A stretch of DNA of 64,000 bases from Paracentrotus lividus (GCA_940671915.1 CALNVZ010000381.1:134611-198610), one strand, 5' to 3'; shown: positions 11,373-23,790, numbered from the stretch's first letter. Translations and numbers: made by a program. Notes: a model not told the origin generated them from the sequence alone.

Positions 11373-12012
11373 TATACAAGAAATTTAATGGAAATTAGTT
11401 CCCCAAACTTAATTGCTGCAAATTTATCTGAATGTTTGTTATTCCATACATTAGGTTCATGATATTCATGGTTTTTGTTATTTTCTAAAATAATGGAATA
11501 GGCCTGAGGTTTGATAAAGCGAAGGTTTATTATTCAAACATTGATGTGGGATTTGTTAGTAAAAGATTAAATAGTTTGCTAATATGAAAAGGAAATAGAA
11601 TAGTGTTTTTTGGTTAATTCTTTGGGTTTTTTTTTTCATTTATAAAACCTATTTCATTCTGAGAGAATCCCGTTTCAAATAATGTGTCACTTTAATTTCA
11701 TTGATTCCTAAATTCAGTAAATTTTCATATGGAGTCTGTGATTGTGTTTTTGTTTTGTTTTGTTTATAATATATTAGGTACATGTACATCTCTACACGTA
11801 GAAATATCATTGGGTTCTAAGTATATTAAGTTAGTTTTTTTTCAATTTTTTTTAATGGATTCATTTGAAATATTTATGAGTAAATACAATGTAAACATTT
11901 GTACATGTACATGTATGTAGTTAATACCTTTACTAATAAAATTGGTTATTGTGGTATCAATAAGTCCTGTATTAATTCCTTTTATAAAAATATTTGTTAC
12001 TACCTGCCAATC
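11373..12012. other. Intergenic, no gene recognised
   Basis: AT-rich, with runs of T and TACATGTACATG-type simple sequence near 11780 and 11905. The short frames lack motifs. Confidence 0.5.
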
Positions 12013-12641
12013 TAAAGCCTGGGTTACATCGGAACAGATCCATCCGAATACACGTATTCGGGTGGATTCGGGAGCATTCTGTTCTCCCTCCCCGAATGAG
12101 CGAAAATTCGGGAGGGATTCGGCTCGTTTTGAATTGTTCAAAACCAGCCGAATACACTCGACTCCAAACTACTCCCAAATTTAGCACCGACAAATTTCAT
12201 TTGGACCACATTTGGGATGTATATTTGTCTGGAATTCAGTTGGATTCGGGGAGGCATTTGGGCAGTTCTGGGCAGATTCAAACCTATTCGTATCATTAGG
12301 GGAGTAATGGCATGAATCCTCTAGCCTCAGTTTCATTCCGGCCATATTCAGGTCCGATTTGGGCCGAATTGGGATGATTCTGGAGCATGTTCGGGAAATT
12401 CAGTATCGTATTCGGCGCATTCGGCCATATTCGTCCCGATTTGGGTCTTAATTCGGCTCTATTCGTTTGTAATCGGTGCATTCGGACCACATTCAGGACC
12501 TACATGTATTTGTCTCTGATTCAGGGAGCCCCTGGAATCAGAGACGAATAGGCCTCGAATCCATCCGATTCAGGCAATATTCGGGCAGAATCGGTACAAA
12601 TTTATTCGGGAGAATTTGGTTCTGTTGTAACCCTGGCTTTA
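12013..12641. mobile_element. TIR element with ATTCGG/CCGAAT sub-repeats
   Basis: The left end TAAAGCCTGGGTTACA and the right end TGTAACCCTGGCTTTA are inverted repeats with one mismatch, and the similarity continues for about ten more bases. The interior contains more than a dozen ATTCGG or CCGAAT words in both orientations, as in subterminal binding-site arrays of DNA transposons. The overlapping frames inside (12.0-12.7 kb) are by-products of this repeat. Target duplication was not resolved. Confidence 0.75.
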
Positions 12642-12769
12642 AGGACTTACTAACTTTCCTTGACAATGACATGTAATGTACAATAGTACAGTATGCAAGC
12701 ATTGTTTAGGATTCTAGCTCTTCATTGATTTCAGTCTAGGTCTATGTATGTCTCTACAAAAAAAAAAGC

Positions 12770-13965
12770 AGTATATACAGTGTACTTGGTCGAAGTAAAC
12801 AATATGGTAAAAGTATACATTTGACAATAAATTGTTAAAGTAAACAAATTAATGAAACAGTATATACCTGTACATATATGGTTGATCTAAACAATATGGT
12901 AAAAGTATACATTTGACAATTGTTAAAGTAAACAAATTAATGAAACAGTATACCTGTACATATATGTTTGATCTAAACAATATGGTAAAAGTATACATTT
13001 GACAATTATTGTTAAAGTAAACAAATTAATGAAACAGTATACCTGTACATATATGGTTGATCTAAACAATATGGTAAAAGTATACATTTGACCATTGTTA
13101 AAGTAAACAAATTAATGAAACAGTATACCTGTACATATATGTTTGATCTAAACAATATGGTAAAAGTATACATTTGACCATTGTTAAAGTAAACAAATTA
13201 ATGAAACAGTATACCTGTACATATATGTTTGATCTAAACAATATGGTAAAAGTATACATTTGACAATTGTTAAAGTAAACAAATTAATGACACAGTGTAT
13301 GTACATATACATGTATGGTTGATCAAAACAATATGGTAAAAGTAAACATTTGACATTATTAAAGTAAAAAAATTAATGAAACAGTATATGGTTGATCTAA
13401 ACAATATGGTAAAAGTACATACATTTGACAATTGTTATTTAACAGTATACCTGTACATGTATGGTTGATCTAAACAATATGGTAAAAGTAAACATTTGAC
13501 AATTGTTAAAGAAAACAAATTAATGAAACAGTATATACATGTACCTGTACATATATGGTTGATCTATTAAACAATATGGTAAAAGTATACATTTGACAAT
13601 TGTTAAAGTAAACAAATTAATGAAACAGTATACCTGTACATATGGTTGATCTAAACAATATGGTAAAAGTATACATTTGACAATTGTTGAAGTAAAAAAA
13701 TTTATGAAACAGTATACCTGTACATATATGGTTGATCTAAACAATATGGTGAAAGTAAACATTATACAACTATCAAAGTAAACAATTTATGAAACATATA
13801 TGGTTCAAGTTAACAATATGGTAAAAGTAAACAATATAGAATTGTCAATTAAAGTAAACAATTTATAAAACAGTATACCTGTACATAGATGGTTGAACTA
13901 AACAATATGGTAAAAGTGAACAATACACAGTGGTCTATTCAAGTAAACAATTCATTAAATATTAT
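12770..13965. repeat. Minisatellite, ~86-bp unit, about 13 copies
   Basis: The unit contains GTAAACAAATTAATGAAACA, GTATACCTGTACATATATG, GTTGATCTAAACAATATGG and a TTTGACAATTGTTAAA block. Starts of the GATCTAAACAATATGG word fall about 86 bases apart from 12883 to 13230. Units then become irregular with insertions, and degenerate towards 13960. The array is non-coding. The long minus-strand frame at 13520-13762 is produced by the repeat. Confidence 0.95.
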
Positions 13966-13975
13966 GTGCAACATT

Positions 13976-14229
13976 TTAAAGTTGTAACATATGTTACCAC
14001 ATTGTATTTCATTCTTTTGACAGCTAACAATGTGAAAGAGCCATGTTTAGATGAGAGTTTTGAATTTGAATTTAAAAATTGAATTATACAGATCAGATTA
14101 AATAGACATTGGATGCCAGCAGCCAAATAAACAGCTCCTGTTAACTCTATATTCATTGTCAGTGAGATTTGATAAAAGAAAGCCCACAAAGAACACAAAA
14201 GAAATGAATAAACAATTACTTTCTTAATA
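13976..14229. repeat. Inverted duplication, left arm, segment 1
   Basis: It matches the reverse complement of 63004-63247 almost throughout, including the block read as CATTGTATTTCATTCTTTTG. Both copies can encode a short shared peptide (ending VKRMKYNVVTY), but the reading frame is interrupted in the right copy, so I do not call a gene. At 14230-14237 the similarity is interrupted by the element at 14238-20794 and resumes at 20795. Confidence 0.9.
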
Positions 14230-14517
14230 ATATGTGATACGTCTTGTCGAAATGAGAGAGAAGTCGCAGATCAAAGATCCGAGTAAATCGACAAACTAAT
14301 AAAAAAGTCAAAATTTTGAGGAAATTTTTTTTGTTGATTTTCTGGTTCTACCATGCTTCATCTTTGCTCTGTTAAAAAAATGAGTGAAAATGGTAACGGG
14401 AAAGTGGTAAAAAAGCAGTTTTTCGGCGAGTGTTTTTTTCGGTCATATTTTTTTTTTCCCATACATACAAGCGAACGTCCACGCTCATTTCCCCTCTCCG
14501 TTTAGCTCCGCCCTTAA

Positions 14518-15892
14518 GGACGTTGCACAGTTATGTTTCTGCGCATCTTGACCGCGCATCCTTGGCGCGCATTATTTACTACGTCACAATGGAAAAAATA
14601 TTCAGCGCTCACGGGCGATCCAGCGTTCAAAGAGTTAAAAGAAATGAACTTTATAAATATAGTATTTATTCCTTCTTTTTGTTCATTATTCACCTACTTG
14701 CAGAGATATGTAAAGCATTTATGTTGGTGCATGTTCGTGTTATTCCAGAGTTTGCGATGGATATGAAATTGATTGTAAATGTTTGGGAGCAGGATTTTGA
14801 ATAAGTAGAAAATTAGATAGAGTTTTCACATTTTTGTGTATTTTTGGCACTTTTCAGTGATTTTCAAGTAGACTCACCATTATTACAACGCCGATATTTT
14901 GAAAACGAGCACATTGACCCCCATATTTTAATGTTCCTACTCTTTTAGTTTATATTCCTCTACAACTTGGCAAATTTTGATGAAATTGACATGGATTTTG
15001 AATGTTCGAGAGCATGATTTTGAAATATAGGTTGGATTCTCATTTTGTTTGACGTTTTCGGCGCGTTTTTGTGGTTTTTAAGCCAATTTGCAACTATTCG
15101 GGCTCCGATAGCTTAAAAACGAGCACATGGACCCCCTTTTTTGAATGTTTATACCCGTTGAATATGTATTTCTCTACAACTTCGTAAATTTTTATGAAAA
15201 TGACATGGATTTTTAATGTTCGGGAGCGTAATTTTGAATCAAGTGTAATTCAGAGTGGATTTTCACGCTTTTTGGACGTTTTCGGCGCGTTTTTGTGAAT
15301 TTTCAAGACGATTCGCGAGTATTCGGGCGCCGATAGTTCGAAAACGAGCACATGGACCCCCCTTTTTCAAAGTTTCTACATATTTATGATGAATCCCTCT
15401 ACAACTTTGCAAAATTTGATGAGACTGTCATGGTTTTTTAAAAAAGTGCACCTTAAAATATACTTTTTTATTTTCTCGTAGATTCCAAGCCTCTAAGATA
15501 TGGTTTTTGCCATTTTACGCACCATTTTTGCCACATGAGGGCGCTGCTGGCTCAAAAATAAGTACAAATGTGCCAGTTTAAACAATGTCTCAATCTTTGG
15601 TATAAACTTTGTAACAAATCAGGAAGGTTTGATAAAGTTTGATACGGTTTTGACAAAGTAATGACGATTTTTACTTGTTTGTTGCACTCGCGAGGTCTAA
15701 CAGAGGCCAATTTCTTAAATTACGCGTACTTTACAGGCCATCCAAATATGGCAACTTCAAAGTTCAGTAGCAAAAAATAAAGCACATTAACCTATATTAT
15801 TTTTTGCATTTTTGGCATACATAGATACCAAAGTAACTCTGTGCAAAATTTGGTGAACTTGTCATGGTTTTGGTTTCAACTGTGCAACGTCC
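14518..15892. mobile_element. Nested TIR element with TTAA flanks (piggyBac-like insertion signature)
   Basis: GGACGTTGCACAGTT at 14518 and AACTGTGCAACGTCC ending at 15892 form a perfect 15-bp inverted repeat. Each end is flanked by TTAA (14514-14517 and 15893-15896), the target duplication used by piggyBac-type transposases. The 1.4-kb interior has internal repeats and no transposase, so it is a non-autonomous element. Confidence 0.8.
14880..15420. repeat. Three ~190-bp internal repeats of the TTAA-flanked element
   Basis: Each unit contains a CGATA...AAAACGAGCACAT block, GGACCCCC with a T-run, a CTCTACAACTT block and TGACATGGATTTT. Units start near 14890, 15105 and 15325. Confidence 0.75.
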
Positions 15893-16843
15893 TTAAGGTG
15901 CCCTCACACTACGGCGTGTTGAGCTAACGTTTGACCAGCGTTCTTGGAATTTGGTGTGTACGTTCGAAAACGTTGCTACTCGTTAACCATACGCAATTAG
16001 TCGTTGTCTGAACGCAAATGTACGCTGAGATAAATTCATAATTATTACACGTTCACAGTTTTTAGCGTTTTCTAGCGCGTAACAACGCACTTATCAATAG
16101 GTTCAGTATGCGCTGGGCATTAGCAGTGTGAACGTTATGCGCGTTGGATGTTCGTTCCCTTGTCGTTCTATATTCGTTCCCTGGTCGTCCAAACGCGTCT
16201 AATCTATCTCGGGAAGTTTTTTTTCAATCATGGCTTATTACTATTCTTTTCATTTTTTAATCAATATCTTTGAATGCATCGATTTTTCCTCCTAGATTAA
16301 AATTAAAAAAAAATAACAATGATATTAAATCTTCCTATTATGTCGGAGAAGAGATAGTTGATAACAGAGTCGCATGTATTAATATAAAAATGGGTCTCTT
16401 AATTCTTTATTCATCCTTTGGAAGTTAGCTATATTATATGATGTTTAATATTATATAATACTTGAATGCTGGCGAGCGCCTTTCAGAGTCGCCTCACTAA
16501 GCCTGGTAATAGTTAGTTATCATTAAAAGCCCTTATAAACACCGAAGTAAGATACATGTATAAAGTGATACATAAATGTAATATTATTAGTATACTCTAT
16601 CATGCCATGAAGTATGTTTAGAAAGATTTTCGTCAAGTGGTATTTATGTAATTTAGAGAAACAAACCTTCATATTTTGTTAAGAAAAAAATTTTATGACG
16701 TATCTAGGAATAGGTATAAACCAAAGCCTGGACACGGGAAAGAATGAGGGAAACGGAAGAGAAACACAGTATAGGAGAACTGGGTAGACAAAAGGAAAGA
16801 GAGGTAAAAAGAGAATGAAAAAACACAGCAACGAAACAGACAG

Positions 16844-16867
16844 AAGAGAGAGAGAGAGAGAGAGAGA
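16844..16867. repeat. (GA)n microsatellite
   Basis: A GA dinucleotide tract that continues as imperfect purine-rich sequence to about 16890. Confidence 0.9.
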
Positions 16868-17259
16868 AAGGGAGAGAGGAGAAAGAGATAACGAATGAAT
16901 AATAATATAGGAGAGAGTGGAAGATGAAAATAGGAAAAAGACTAAAAGAACATTATTGAGTAATTGAGATATGAAACTCAAAAAATTTTTATAATAGACA
17001 CAAAGTCGTTTGGAAACATAACATTGTGCAAACAATTTTTTCCCTTTTTGTTTGGGGGGGGGGGGTGGGAGGTTGTGGGGAAGCTTTGTTTATCTCTAAT
17101 TTATGGGCACAAATTGTTTATCTCATTGATATATTCATTGTATTGGCATGTTAAAAAGTGTTGACAGTCAATGCATTCTGATAACTGCATGAACAGTTTG
17201 TTTTCCTTTTTGTTCTGTTTTTCCCTTTATGATCCTGAGGTGTTATACCCCCTCATAAT

Positions 17260-17264
<5 letters not shown>

Positions 17265-17294
<30 letters not shown>
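17265..17294. repeat. poly(T) tract, 30 nt
   Basis: Uninterrupted T homopolymer inside the nested 3.5-kb element. Confidence 0.9.
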
Positions 17295-17295
<1 letters not shown>

Positions 17296-20200
17296 ATGAT
17301 TCTTTACTTATATTTTATTTTTCAAATTTATTAATTGAGCATGCTGTAAGATTATATTAAACAAAAATGATGGTCGAAAAAAAAAAATCAGCTTGCACTT
17401 TTTAAATACAAGATCACAATTCCAAATATGGACGGCTTGTTTTTATTAGATAAAATATACTTATTTATATTCTTCACCCATATAAAGACGAAGGGGTCAC
17501 TACTCTAATACATACATCTACACTCAATACAATATTAGTAGGGTGTATAAGATGTATTTCTTGCGATAGAAACACTTTTTAACTACACTGTTGGTCAAAA
17601 GGTTGGATTTTTTTTAAATTGATCCAGCTCACATGAAATAATTTGATTTTATTTTTATTTTTTTTTTTTATATTGGATTTTTCCTAAACCATGACCGGGT
17701 ATGATGAATATTGAAAAAAAGTACTTCATCCACCAACCATATATCCATCTGCAATTTTTTTTTGACTTACCAAAGCCCCTCGGTGCTATCCCATGATCGC
17801 CTTTGAGGAGTAGGGTTGCTATTGGTCTTAAATATCTAGGTTTAAAACAATGGTTGTTTTCTAAGGATGGGGTTGAATAAAAAAGTGTGACTGTAAGAAT
17901 ATAATAATAAAAATATTCTACCGTTATGGTAAAAAACAGAGAGAGAAAAATCCTTAACAATCATATGTTTTATTTCTTCATTTTTTTCGTCTAAGAAATA
18001 ACCATAGCAGTAGTGGATCCAGGATTTGAAATACGAGTGGTGCATCCTGAAAATTGAGTAAAAAAGTAGGTGCAGGCGAAATTTTTGTCAATCTTAACTA
18101 ATTATACAGTCAATCATTTATTTTTTTTTAATCAAGAAGGGTTGCGGGTCTCCTGCGCCCCGTCTGGATCGCGACTGCCAGGTCCCCAGAGAGTTGAGAG
18201 GGGACTAACGAATTCAAGAAATTTAAGCTGCAGCAAAATGATGTGGCTAGCAAAAAAAAAAAAAAAAACAATAAACAAATAAACAATAGTATAATAATGA
18301 AAATAATAATAAATAAATTAACAATAATAATAATAAAGAATATAATAGTATCCAAGCTTAATGAACAACAGTTAAATTTTGCTGGTGTTCTTTTGAACTT
18401 CGTATTTTAAGGTAATAAATTGCTCCAAAATGATAAATAAAATATAGAAATACCAAATTTTTGTTAACATTTAAAGTGTTTTAGATACGTTTATACCTTG
18501 GTATTCACAGAAAACATTACATGTATATTTTCAAGTCCAAATGTTTATATTTCATGATACTGATAGTTACTTTACATGTAAAAATAGCACTTAAACAGGA
18601 GTGAAAACTACTGAGCACAAACAGAATACAGAATAAGCTTTAATCATTTTACGATGACACAAAGCGCCCCCATTTGGTGACATAAGGATATTGAGGTAAA
18701 AAAACATACGCCCATTTGGTGACATGAGGAAATGAGTAAAAAAACATATAAACAAAAGTTCTGCGTTGGTGTGACGCACTTCGAACTATGAAGGAACGTT
18801 CATCCACAAACGCTAACAGATCAAGTAGCGACTGCCCAGCGCTTTCAAAGCGTCTTTATAGAACGCTGTTACACGCCAAAATTTTTGAACATGTTCAAAT
18901 AAAAAATTGACCTCAGCGTTCCTCTGGCTTTCTTTGGCTGTTACAACGAATAGCAAACGTTTCCTATTTGCAAGCGATTTTCGAACGACAGTCCGCGGCT
19001 CATGAACGTACGCGAAAATGCAATTAACATTCCACGAACGTGCGGCAGTCGTTACTCAATACGCACATGTTTGGCGTTTCTAGCGTCTTTAACCGTCCAA
19101 AAGCTAGAATAAGTTGGACATCGCTGTTCAGTCGTTGCTACGCTAGGCAATCGTTAGGTGGACGCTAAGCGCGCGCAGTCATCGTTACCCTGACGCTATT
19201 TATTCGCTTCTCAGTCGTTTAGAGCTCATTAAAAATTCCGTTTTGGACAGGGAAAATGGAGCGTTCTTGAGCGTATTTTGGACATAGTCAAATTTCGAGT
19301 GAAAATCGTGAACGCTAGACACACGTTACTCACACAGCTCTAGTGTGAGGGCACATTAGCAACGCATGGCTTTGTCATGTGATTGTGATTTCAACTGGAT
19401 TTTTGTTTCGTTTTTGTGAGCGAATAGGACTAAACTCTCTTTAGCTGCACTCAGAAATTTGTGTGCGATGCCACAACCTGCTGTGAATAAAAGCTGTTAT
19501 CCGGGATAGCGGAGCACGCAAACGAATGTCAAATCTAACAATCGGGTGGGGAGAGGGGGGGGTGTTATGTGGGGAAAAGCTACTTATTGCTTGACTTAGC
19601 TATCTGGATCCAAATGAATGTTAATTTCAGCATTTTTATTTTAAGGGCCGCGATACTGTTGTTGTCCTGATGGAAATTAAAACCTCCTATTAACAAATTT
19701 GGTTCCATCAGGAACATAGAGCATACAAAAAATGACGTGATAATCTTCTGATACAATATTTAGGTTAAAGTCTTCTGCAGTTTATTTTACAAAGTAAGAA
19801 AGTAGCGTTTTACTAAACACGACAAAACAAAATACGATTTACTCTTAAAATTAATTCTAAAAATTATTAATATCTTCTATTACTGGTAACAGGTTTGATC
19901 AATAAAAGACGAGATCGAGCAAATCATTTACGTTTTTATTTTCATTGTCTTAAGCTAACCTAGCCACTCATAAAACGTGATCAGAGAAATTCTAAATACA
20001 TTCGTGAGGCGCAAATATTTCTCAAGTTAAAACATTTTTGGGAGCTTATCTCTATCATAAACTTATTCAAAGAATATAAAACAAAATGCATAACACCCTG
20101 TACAAGAATAATTTAGTTTATAGACCATTATTATGTTCGAAATTTCCAACAGAGTTCAGATAAAATGACTCGCTTTATAATGAGTAAGAGTAATCGCGAT

Positions 20201-20814
20201 TGACATTCAAAGAAGCACGCAAACATCGGAATAAAACCCCCAAAAGGTTTTAAAATGTTTTGTTTCTAACTAATTGCGCCAGGATTGGTAACACTTTTCT
20301 TAAAAGAGCGGACTTTTTCTTAAACAATTAGAAAGAACATGACGTTTTTATTTATTTGACGAAGATATAAAACAACTACCAATTTTAGTTTCTTTTTTTG
20401 AGAAGATTGAATGTTATTTAGACAACATCGCTTGCTGCGTTTGCCTCGATCATCGGTGACGGGACGATATTGTTCTCTGTATACCTGAATGCAGCCTCCT
20501 CATGGTCAATCGTTTCACCTTTGTAACAGTGGTTGCTAGGGCATTTCGGTGAGTAGCGGTGACAAAAGGTTTTTTTCTGGCTCGGAGTCAACGGAAGTCA
20601 ACTTCGCAGACGTTTTTTCTCTGATTTTGATTTCTAAGAGCACAATTCTCTCTACGTTCAGAGGCTAATACTCCACTTCTATTTCTCTTTCAGTCGGGTT
20701 ATATATCAAATTCAGGCAATGAACTAAGAGATCAATATATCAAATAAAGGATTTCAAAATCGCGACTAGTCTCTCCTTTCGAGTGACGCATCACATATGT
20801 GAATAAGGTCTAAA

Positions 20815-21899
20815 CCGCAGCAACACAAACGTTTTCAGAACGTTTAAAAAACGTTTCATTCAGGTCGGTAGGTCTCGTCTGAAATGAACGTTTAGAAACG
20901 TTTATATATACGTCCAAGTTGACTTTCATTTTGTGAAAAACAATGGTTCCAAAAAGAACGTTTTTAAACGTCTTTGGACGTTACAAAATGAAAGTTTAAT
21001 CAAACGTTCACAAACGTTTATTTGAACCTTATAACTGAACATATTCTATTGAACGTTTATGAAGTTTTTTAAAACGTCCAAATAGGACTTTATGCAAATG
21101 AGTGGTAATTTGCATATAATACTTGGACATATGAAATAAACGTTTTAATGATTTTTTTTTATAGCAGTAATTAATTCATGCTTTGGTGTTTCGTTTTATT
21201 GTAATTGTCTGAACACACATAAAGATTAAAAAAACACTAATTCAGTATTGGAATGTACTACATAACAAAAGAAAGTAATAACTAACCTTACAAACGATAC
21301 TTTAATAAACTATAAATTTACTGAGCAATATATAGAGTTATATCTCAAGTCTGCCCTTAAGCATGATTTTGATTGGAGACACTTCACTCTAAGTGCCATT
21401 CCACAATTTGGCCAAGAGCTGAGGTGCAAATAATAACATATTTTATTTATTACATTGTTTACATAAGTTTTTAATAGGTTCTCCAAACGTTCTATAGACA
21501 TTTTTAAAACGTTTTCTGAACGTTCCAAAGGTTTTTCTGGACATCCGCAGAACGTTTTTTGGAACGTTTTAAGGTTTCTGGACGTCCGCAGAACGTCCAT
21601 GGAATGTTCCAAAGGTTTTTTAAAGTTTTCTGGACGTCCGTAGAAACGTCCACAGAACGTTGTAAAAGGTTTTTGGACTTTTATAAGGTCCAAAGGTTTT
21701 CTACAGGTCCTTAAAAATTTTTCGAAGTTCTTTTGGGTTTTAAACGTTAGAAAACGTTTTTCTAAACGTCCATTTGGAACGTTTTATAAACGTCCAAAAC
21801 CTTCCACAAAAGACGTTTTCTAAACATTTTGACAAAACGTCCATAGAACGAACTTGGAACGTTTTAAAACGTTCAGAGAACGTCCAATTGTTAGCTGGG
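20815..21899. mobile_element. AACGTT-rich TIR element inserted in the left arm
   Basis: It begins CCGCAGCAACACAAACGTT and ends, complemented, as CCCAGCTAACAATTGGACGTT, an imperfect inverted repeat. Much of the interior is a dense array of AACGTT, AACGTCC and GGACGTT words in both orientations. The paralogous right arm reads through this point without it (TCTAAAGTTGCATC near 62985), so the boundaries are well placed, with at most a 2-base A duplication. The minus-strand frame at 21310-21693 is generated by the repeat words. Confidence 0.75.
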
Positions 21900-22057
21900 A
21901 AGTTGCATCTTTGCCCACTTATTTTGTGCATTTTGATTTTACAATGAAAATCAAACACTCCTTGTTTATTCTTTCTGTTAAGGTGTCAAAAAAAAAATAT
22001 TTTTTGATAAATTGAAACTGACCAGAAATATATAATATGAAAAATGAGAAGAAAATG

Positions 22058-22130
22058 GGGTACCATCGGGATTCGAACCTGAGACTCTCTGGTTACTAGT
22101 CAGGCGCTCTACCATCTGAGCTATAGTAAG
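22058..22130 (-). tRNA. tRNA-Thr(AGT)-like sequence, unit 1
   Basis: 73 nt with a D arm (GCTCAGATGGTAGAGC), anticodon loop CTAGTAA giving anticodon AGT, and T loop GGTTCGAATCCC. The acceptor stem pairs only 5 of 7 positions (CTTACTA against TGGTACC), with the two terminal pairs broken. A TTTTC run follows the 3' end, as a polymerase III terminator would. It may be a pseudogene. Confidence 0.6.
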
Positions 22131-22988
22131 CCCGCGATGGGGTTGTCCCTAATACCGTTACTCTCAATGCTCGAGTGGTCAGAAGCTATAGAAACCTGGC
22201 ATAAACCGAAGGATAGAAATCAACTTGGAGAAATGCGAGGGATCACGGTGAGTGATGCAGCTTCATATGAAAACGTGAACAATCAAAAAGGACAGGTTAT
22301 TTTTATACCAAACACGCACAGTTCCACTACAGTGCACTAAGACCAGAAAGATACTTACGGGAAATGTGTACTGGGTATAGACTCTTCTACGTCTGACCGT
22401 CGATATCGCGATAACAATGCCTGATATAAGACCGTGTAAAAGGAGAGTGCAAGCTGTGCAGTCAGGATCGAAGTATTTTATCATGATATTTTTTATGATA
22501 TCAAAAACGCGGGGAATTATTGACCATCACAAAGAAGTTAAAAATTGAAGAGAAATTAATATATTTACTTCACTCAGCGTAACTAGGAATCGATGCGCTG
22601 CTGAATTTACAGAAGCTTTTAGTGGACTGCTGTTGACCAAAATATCATTTTCACACAGAAAAACGACCCAAAAATGACTAAAATGGGAGATTTTTAAAGC
22701 TCAAAACGCGAGGGTAGGGGTAAAAAATATTCTTCCCAAGGTTTTATCTTGTTTTATATACATTAACCCTCATAAAACCTGTGTAACTAAGTAATGATCT
22801 TCTCGATTTTTTTTATTCAGTATATTCAAAAAACAATCCCGTTTTTCGGCATTCCTTCCATTGACAACGGTGCGTGAAAATGGTTTCCTAGAAAGAAGCC
22901 CCAAGTTTTCATATGTTTTGATATAATTTTTGGATAAATTTGGAAACTGCCAGAAATATATAATATGAAAAAATGAGCAAAGAAAATT

Positions 22989-23059
22989 GGGTACCATCGG
23001 GATTCGAACTGAGACCTCCTGGTTACTAGTCAGGCGCTCTACATCTGAGCTATAGTAAG
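22989..23059 (-). tRNA. tRNA-Thr(AGT)-like sequence, unit 2 (deletions)
   Basis: Same sequence as unit 1, but with single-base deletions in the T arm (GTTCGAATC reads AGTTCGAATC) and near the D arm, giving 71 nt. Probably a pseudogene or consensus error. Confidence 0.5.
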
Positions 23060-23266
23060 CCGGATGGGGTTTGTCCCTAATACCGTTAACTCTTCGATGC
23101 TCGAGTGGTCAGAAGCTATAGAAACCTGGCATAACCGAAGGATAGAAATCAACTTGGAGTAAATGCGAGGGATCACGGTGAAGTGATGCAGCTTTTTTGA
23201 TATAATTTTTGGATAATTTGGAAACTGACCAGAAATATATAATATGAAAAAATGAGCAAAGAAATG

Positions 23267-23337
23267 GGGTACCATCGGAGATTCGAACCTGAAGACCTCC
23301 TGGTTACTAGTCAGGCGCTCTACCATCTGAGAGTAAG
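23267..23337 (-). tRNA. tRNA-Thr(AGT)-like sequence, unit 3 (D-arm deletion)
   Basis: The anticodon arm with AGT and the T arm are recognisable. Six bases are missing where the other units read GCTATA next to the D stem, and there are extra bases in the T and variable regions. It cannot fold as a standard tRNA. Confidence 0.45.
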
Positions 23338-23543
23338 CCCGATGGGGTGTCCCTAATACCCGTTAACTCTTCAATGCTCGAGTGGTCAGAAGCTATAGAA
23401 ACATGGACAAACCCGAAGGATAGAAATCAACTTGGAGTAAATGCGAGGGATCACGGTGAAGTGATGCAGCTTTTTTGATATAATTTTTGGATAAATTTGG
23501 AAACTGACCAGAATATATATATAAAAAAATGAGCAAAGAAATG

Positions 23544-23615
23544 GGGTACCATCGGGATTCGAACCTGAGACCTCCTGGTTACTAGTCAGGCGCTCTACAT
23601 CTGAGCTATAGTAAG
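23544..23615 (-). tRNA. tRNA-Thr(AGT)-like sequence, unit 4
   Basis: Nearly identical to unit 1, with one base missing in the D loop. Intact anticodon and T arms, with the same acceptor-end mismatches. It forms the left arm of the palindrome with unit 5. Confidence 0.55.
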
Positions 23616-23790
23616 CCCGGATGGGGTTGTCCCTAATATCCCGTTAACTCTTCAATGCTCGAGTGGTCAGAAGCTATAGAACACCTGGCATAAACCCGAA
23701 GGATAGCTATCCTGGTTTATGCAGGTTTCTAAGCTTCTGACCACTCGAGCATTGAAGAGTTAACGGGTATTAGGGACAACCCATCCGGGG

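Larger units (their letters stand above)
15898..19354. mobile_element. Nested 3.5-kb TIR element (GTGCCCTCACACTA ends)
   Basis: GTGCCCTCACACTA at 15898 and TAGTGTGAGGGCAC ending at 19354 are perfect inverted repeats. Weaker inverted similarity continues for ~45 bases. Both subterminal regions (15.9-16.2 and 18.8-19.35 kb) are filled with CGTT/AACG-rich words such as TCTAGCG and GAACG. The interior carries GA and poly(T) microsatellites and no transposase. Target duplication is unclear because the left end abuts the TTAA-flanked element. Confidence 0.75.
14238..20794. mobile_element. Composite 6.6-kb insertion with 8-bp flanking duplication
   Basis: Flanked on both sides by ATATGTGA (14230-14237 and 20795-20802). 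The uninterrupted paralogous site near 63005 has this word once. The two ends are imperfect inverted repeats: the left reads GATACGTCTTGTCGAAATG, and the right, complemented, reads GATGCGTCACTCGAAAGG. An 8-bp duplication is typical of hAT-type elements, but no transposase frame exists. The body holds two further nested elements (14518-15892 and 15898-19354). The remaining sequence at 19355-20794 has no gene that I recognise. Confidence 0.75.

Noticed and set aside
12770..13965. CRISPR-like array
   Set aside because: Units are contiguous ~86-bp repeats with no unique spacers, in a eukaryotic context.
13962..14198. 78-codon minus-strand frame whose end (VKRMKYNVVTY) is also found at 63023-63334
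   Set aside because: Shared because the DNA is duplicated; the frame is broken relative to the other copy by indels, so no evidence of protein constraint.
16679..17035. 118-codon minus-strand Leu/Ser/Phe-rich frame resembling a membrane protein
   Set aside because: Central part is the (GA)n microsatellite read as Leu-Ser repeats; lies inside a non-autonomous TIR element.
18134..18260. Possible structured RNA in a GC-richer patch ending in an A-run
   Set aside because: No tRNA, snRNA or 5S box arrangement found; likely a retroposed fragment at most.
21310..21693. 127-codon minus-strand frame
   Set aside because: Translation of AACGTT/GGACGT repeat words in a non-coding TIR element; no domain and repeats in the peptide mirror the DNA words.
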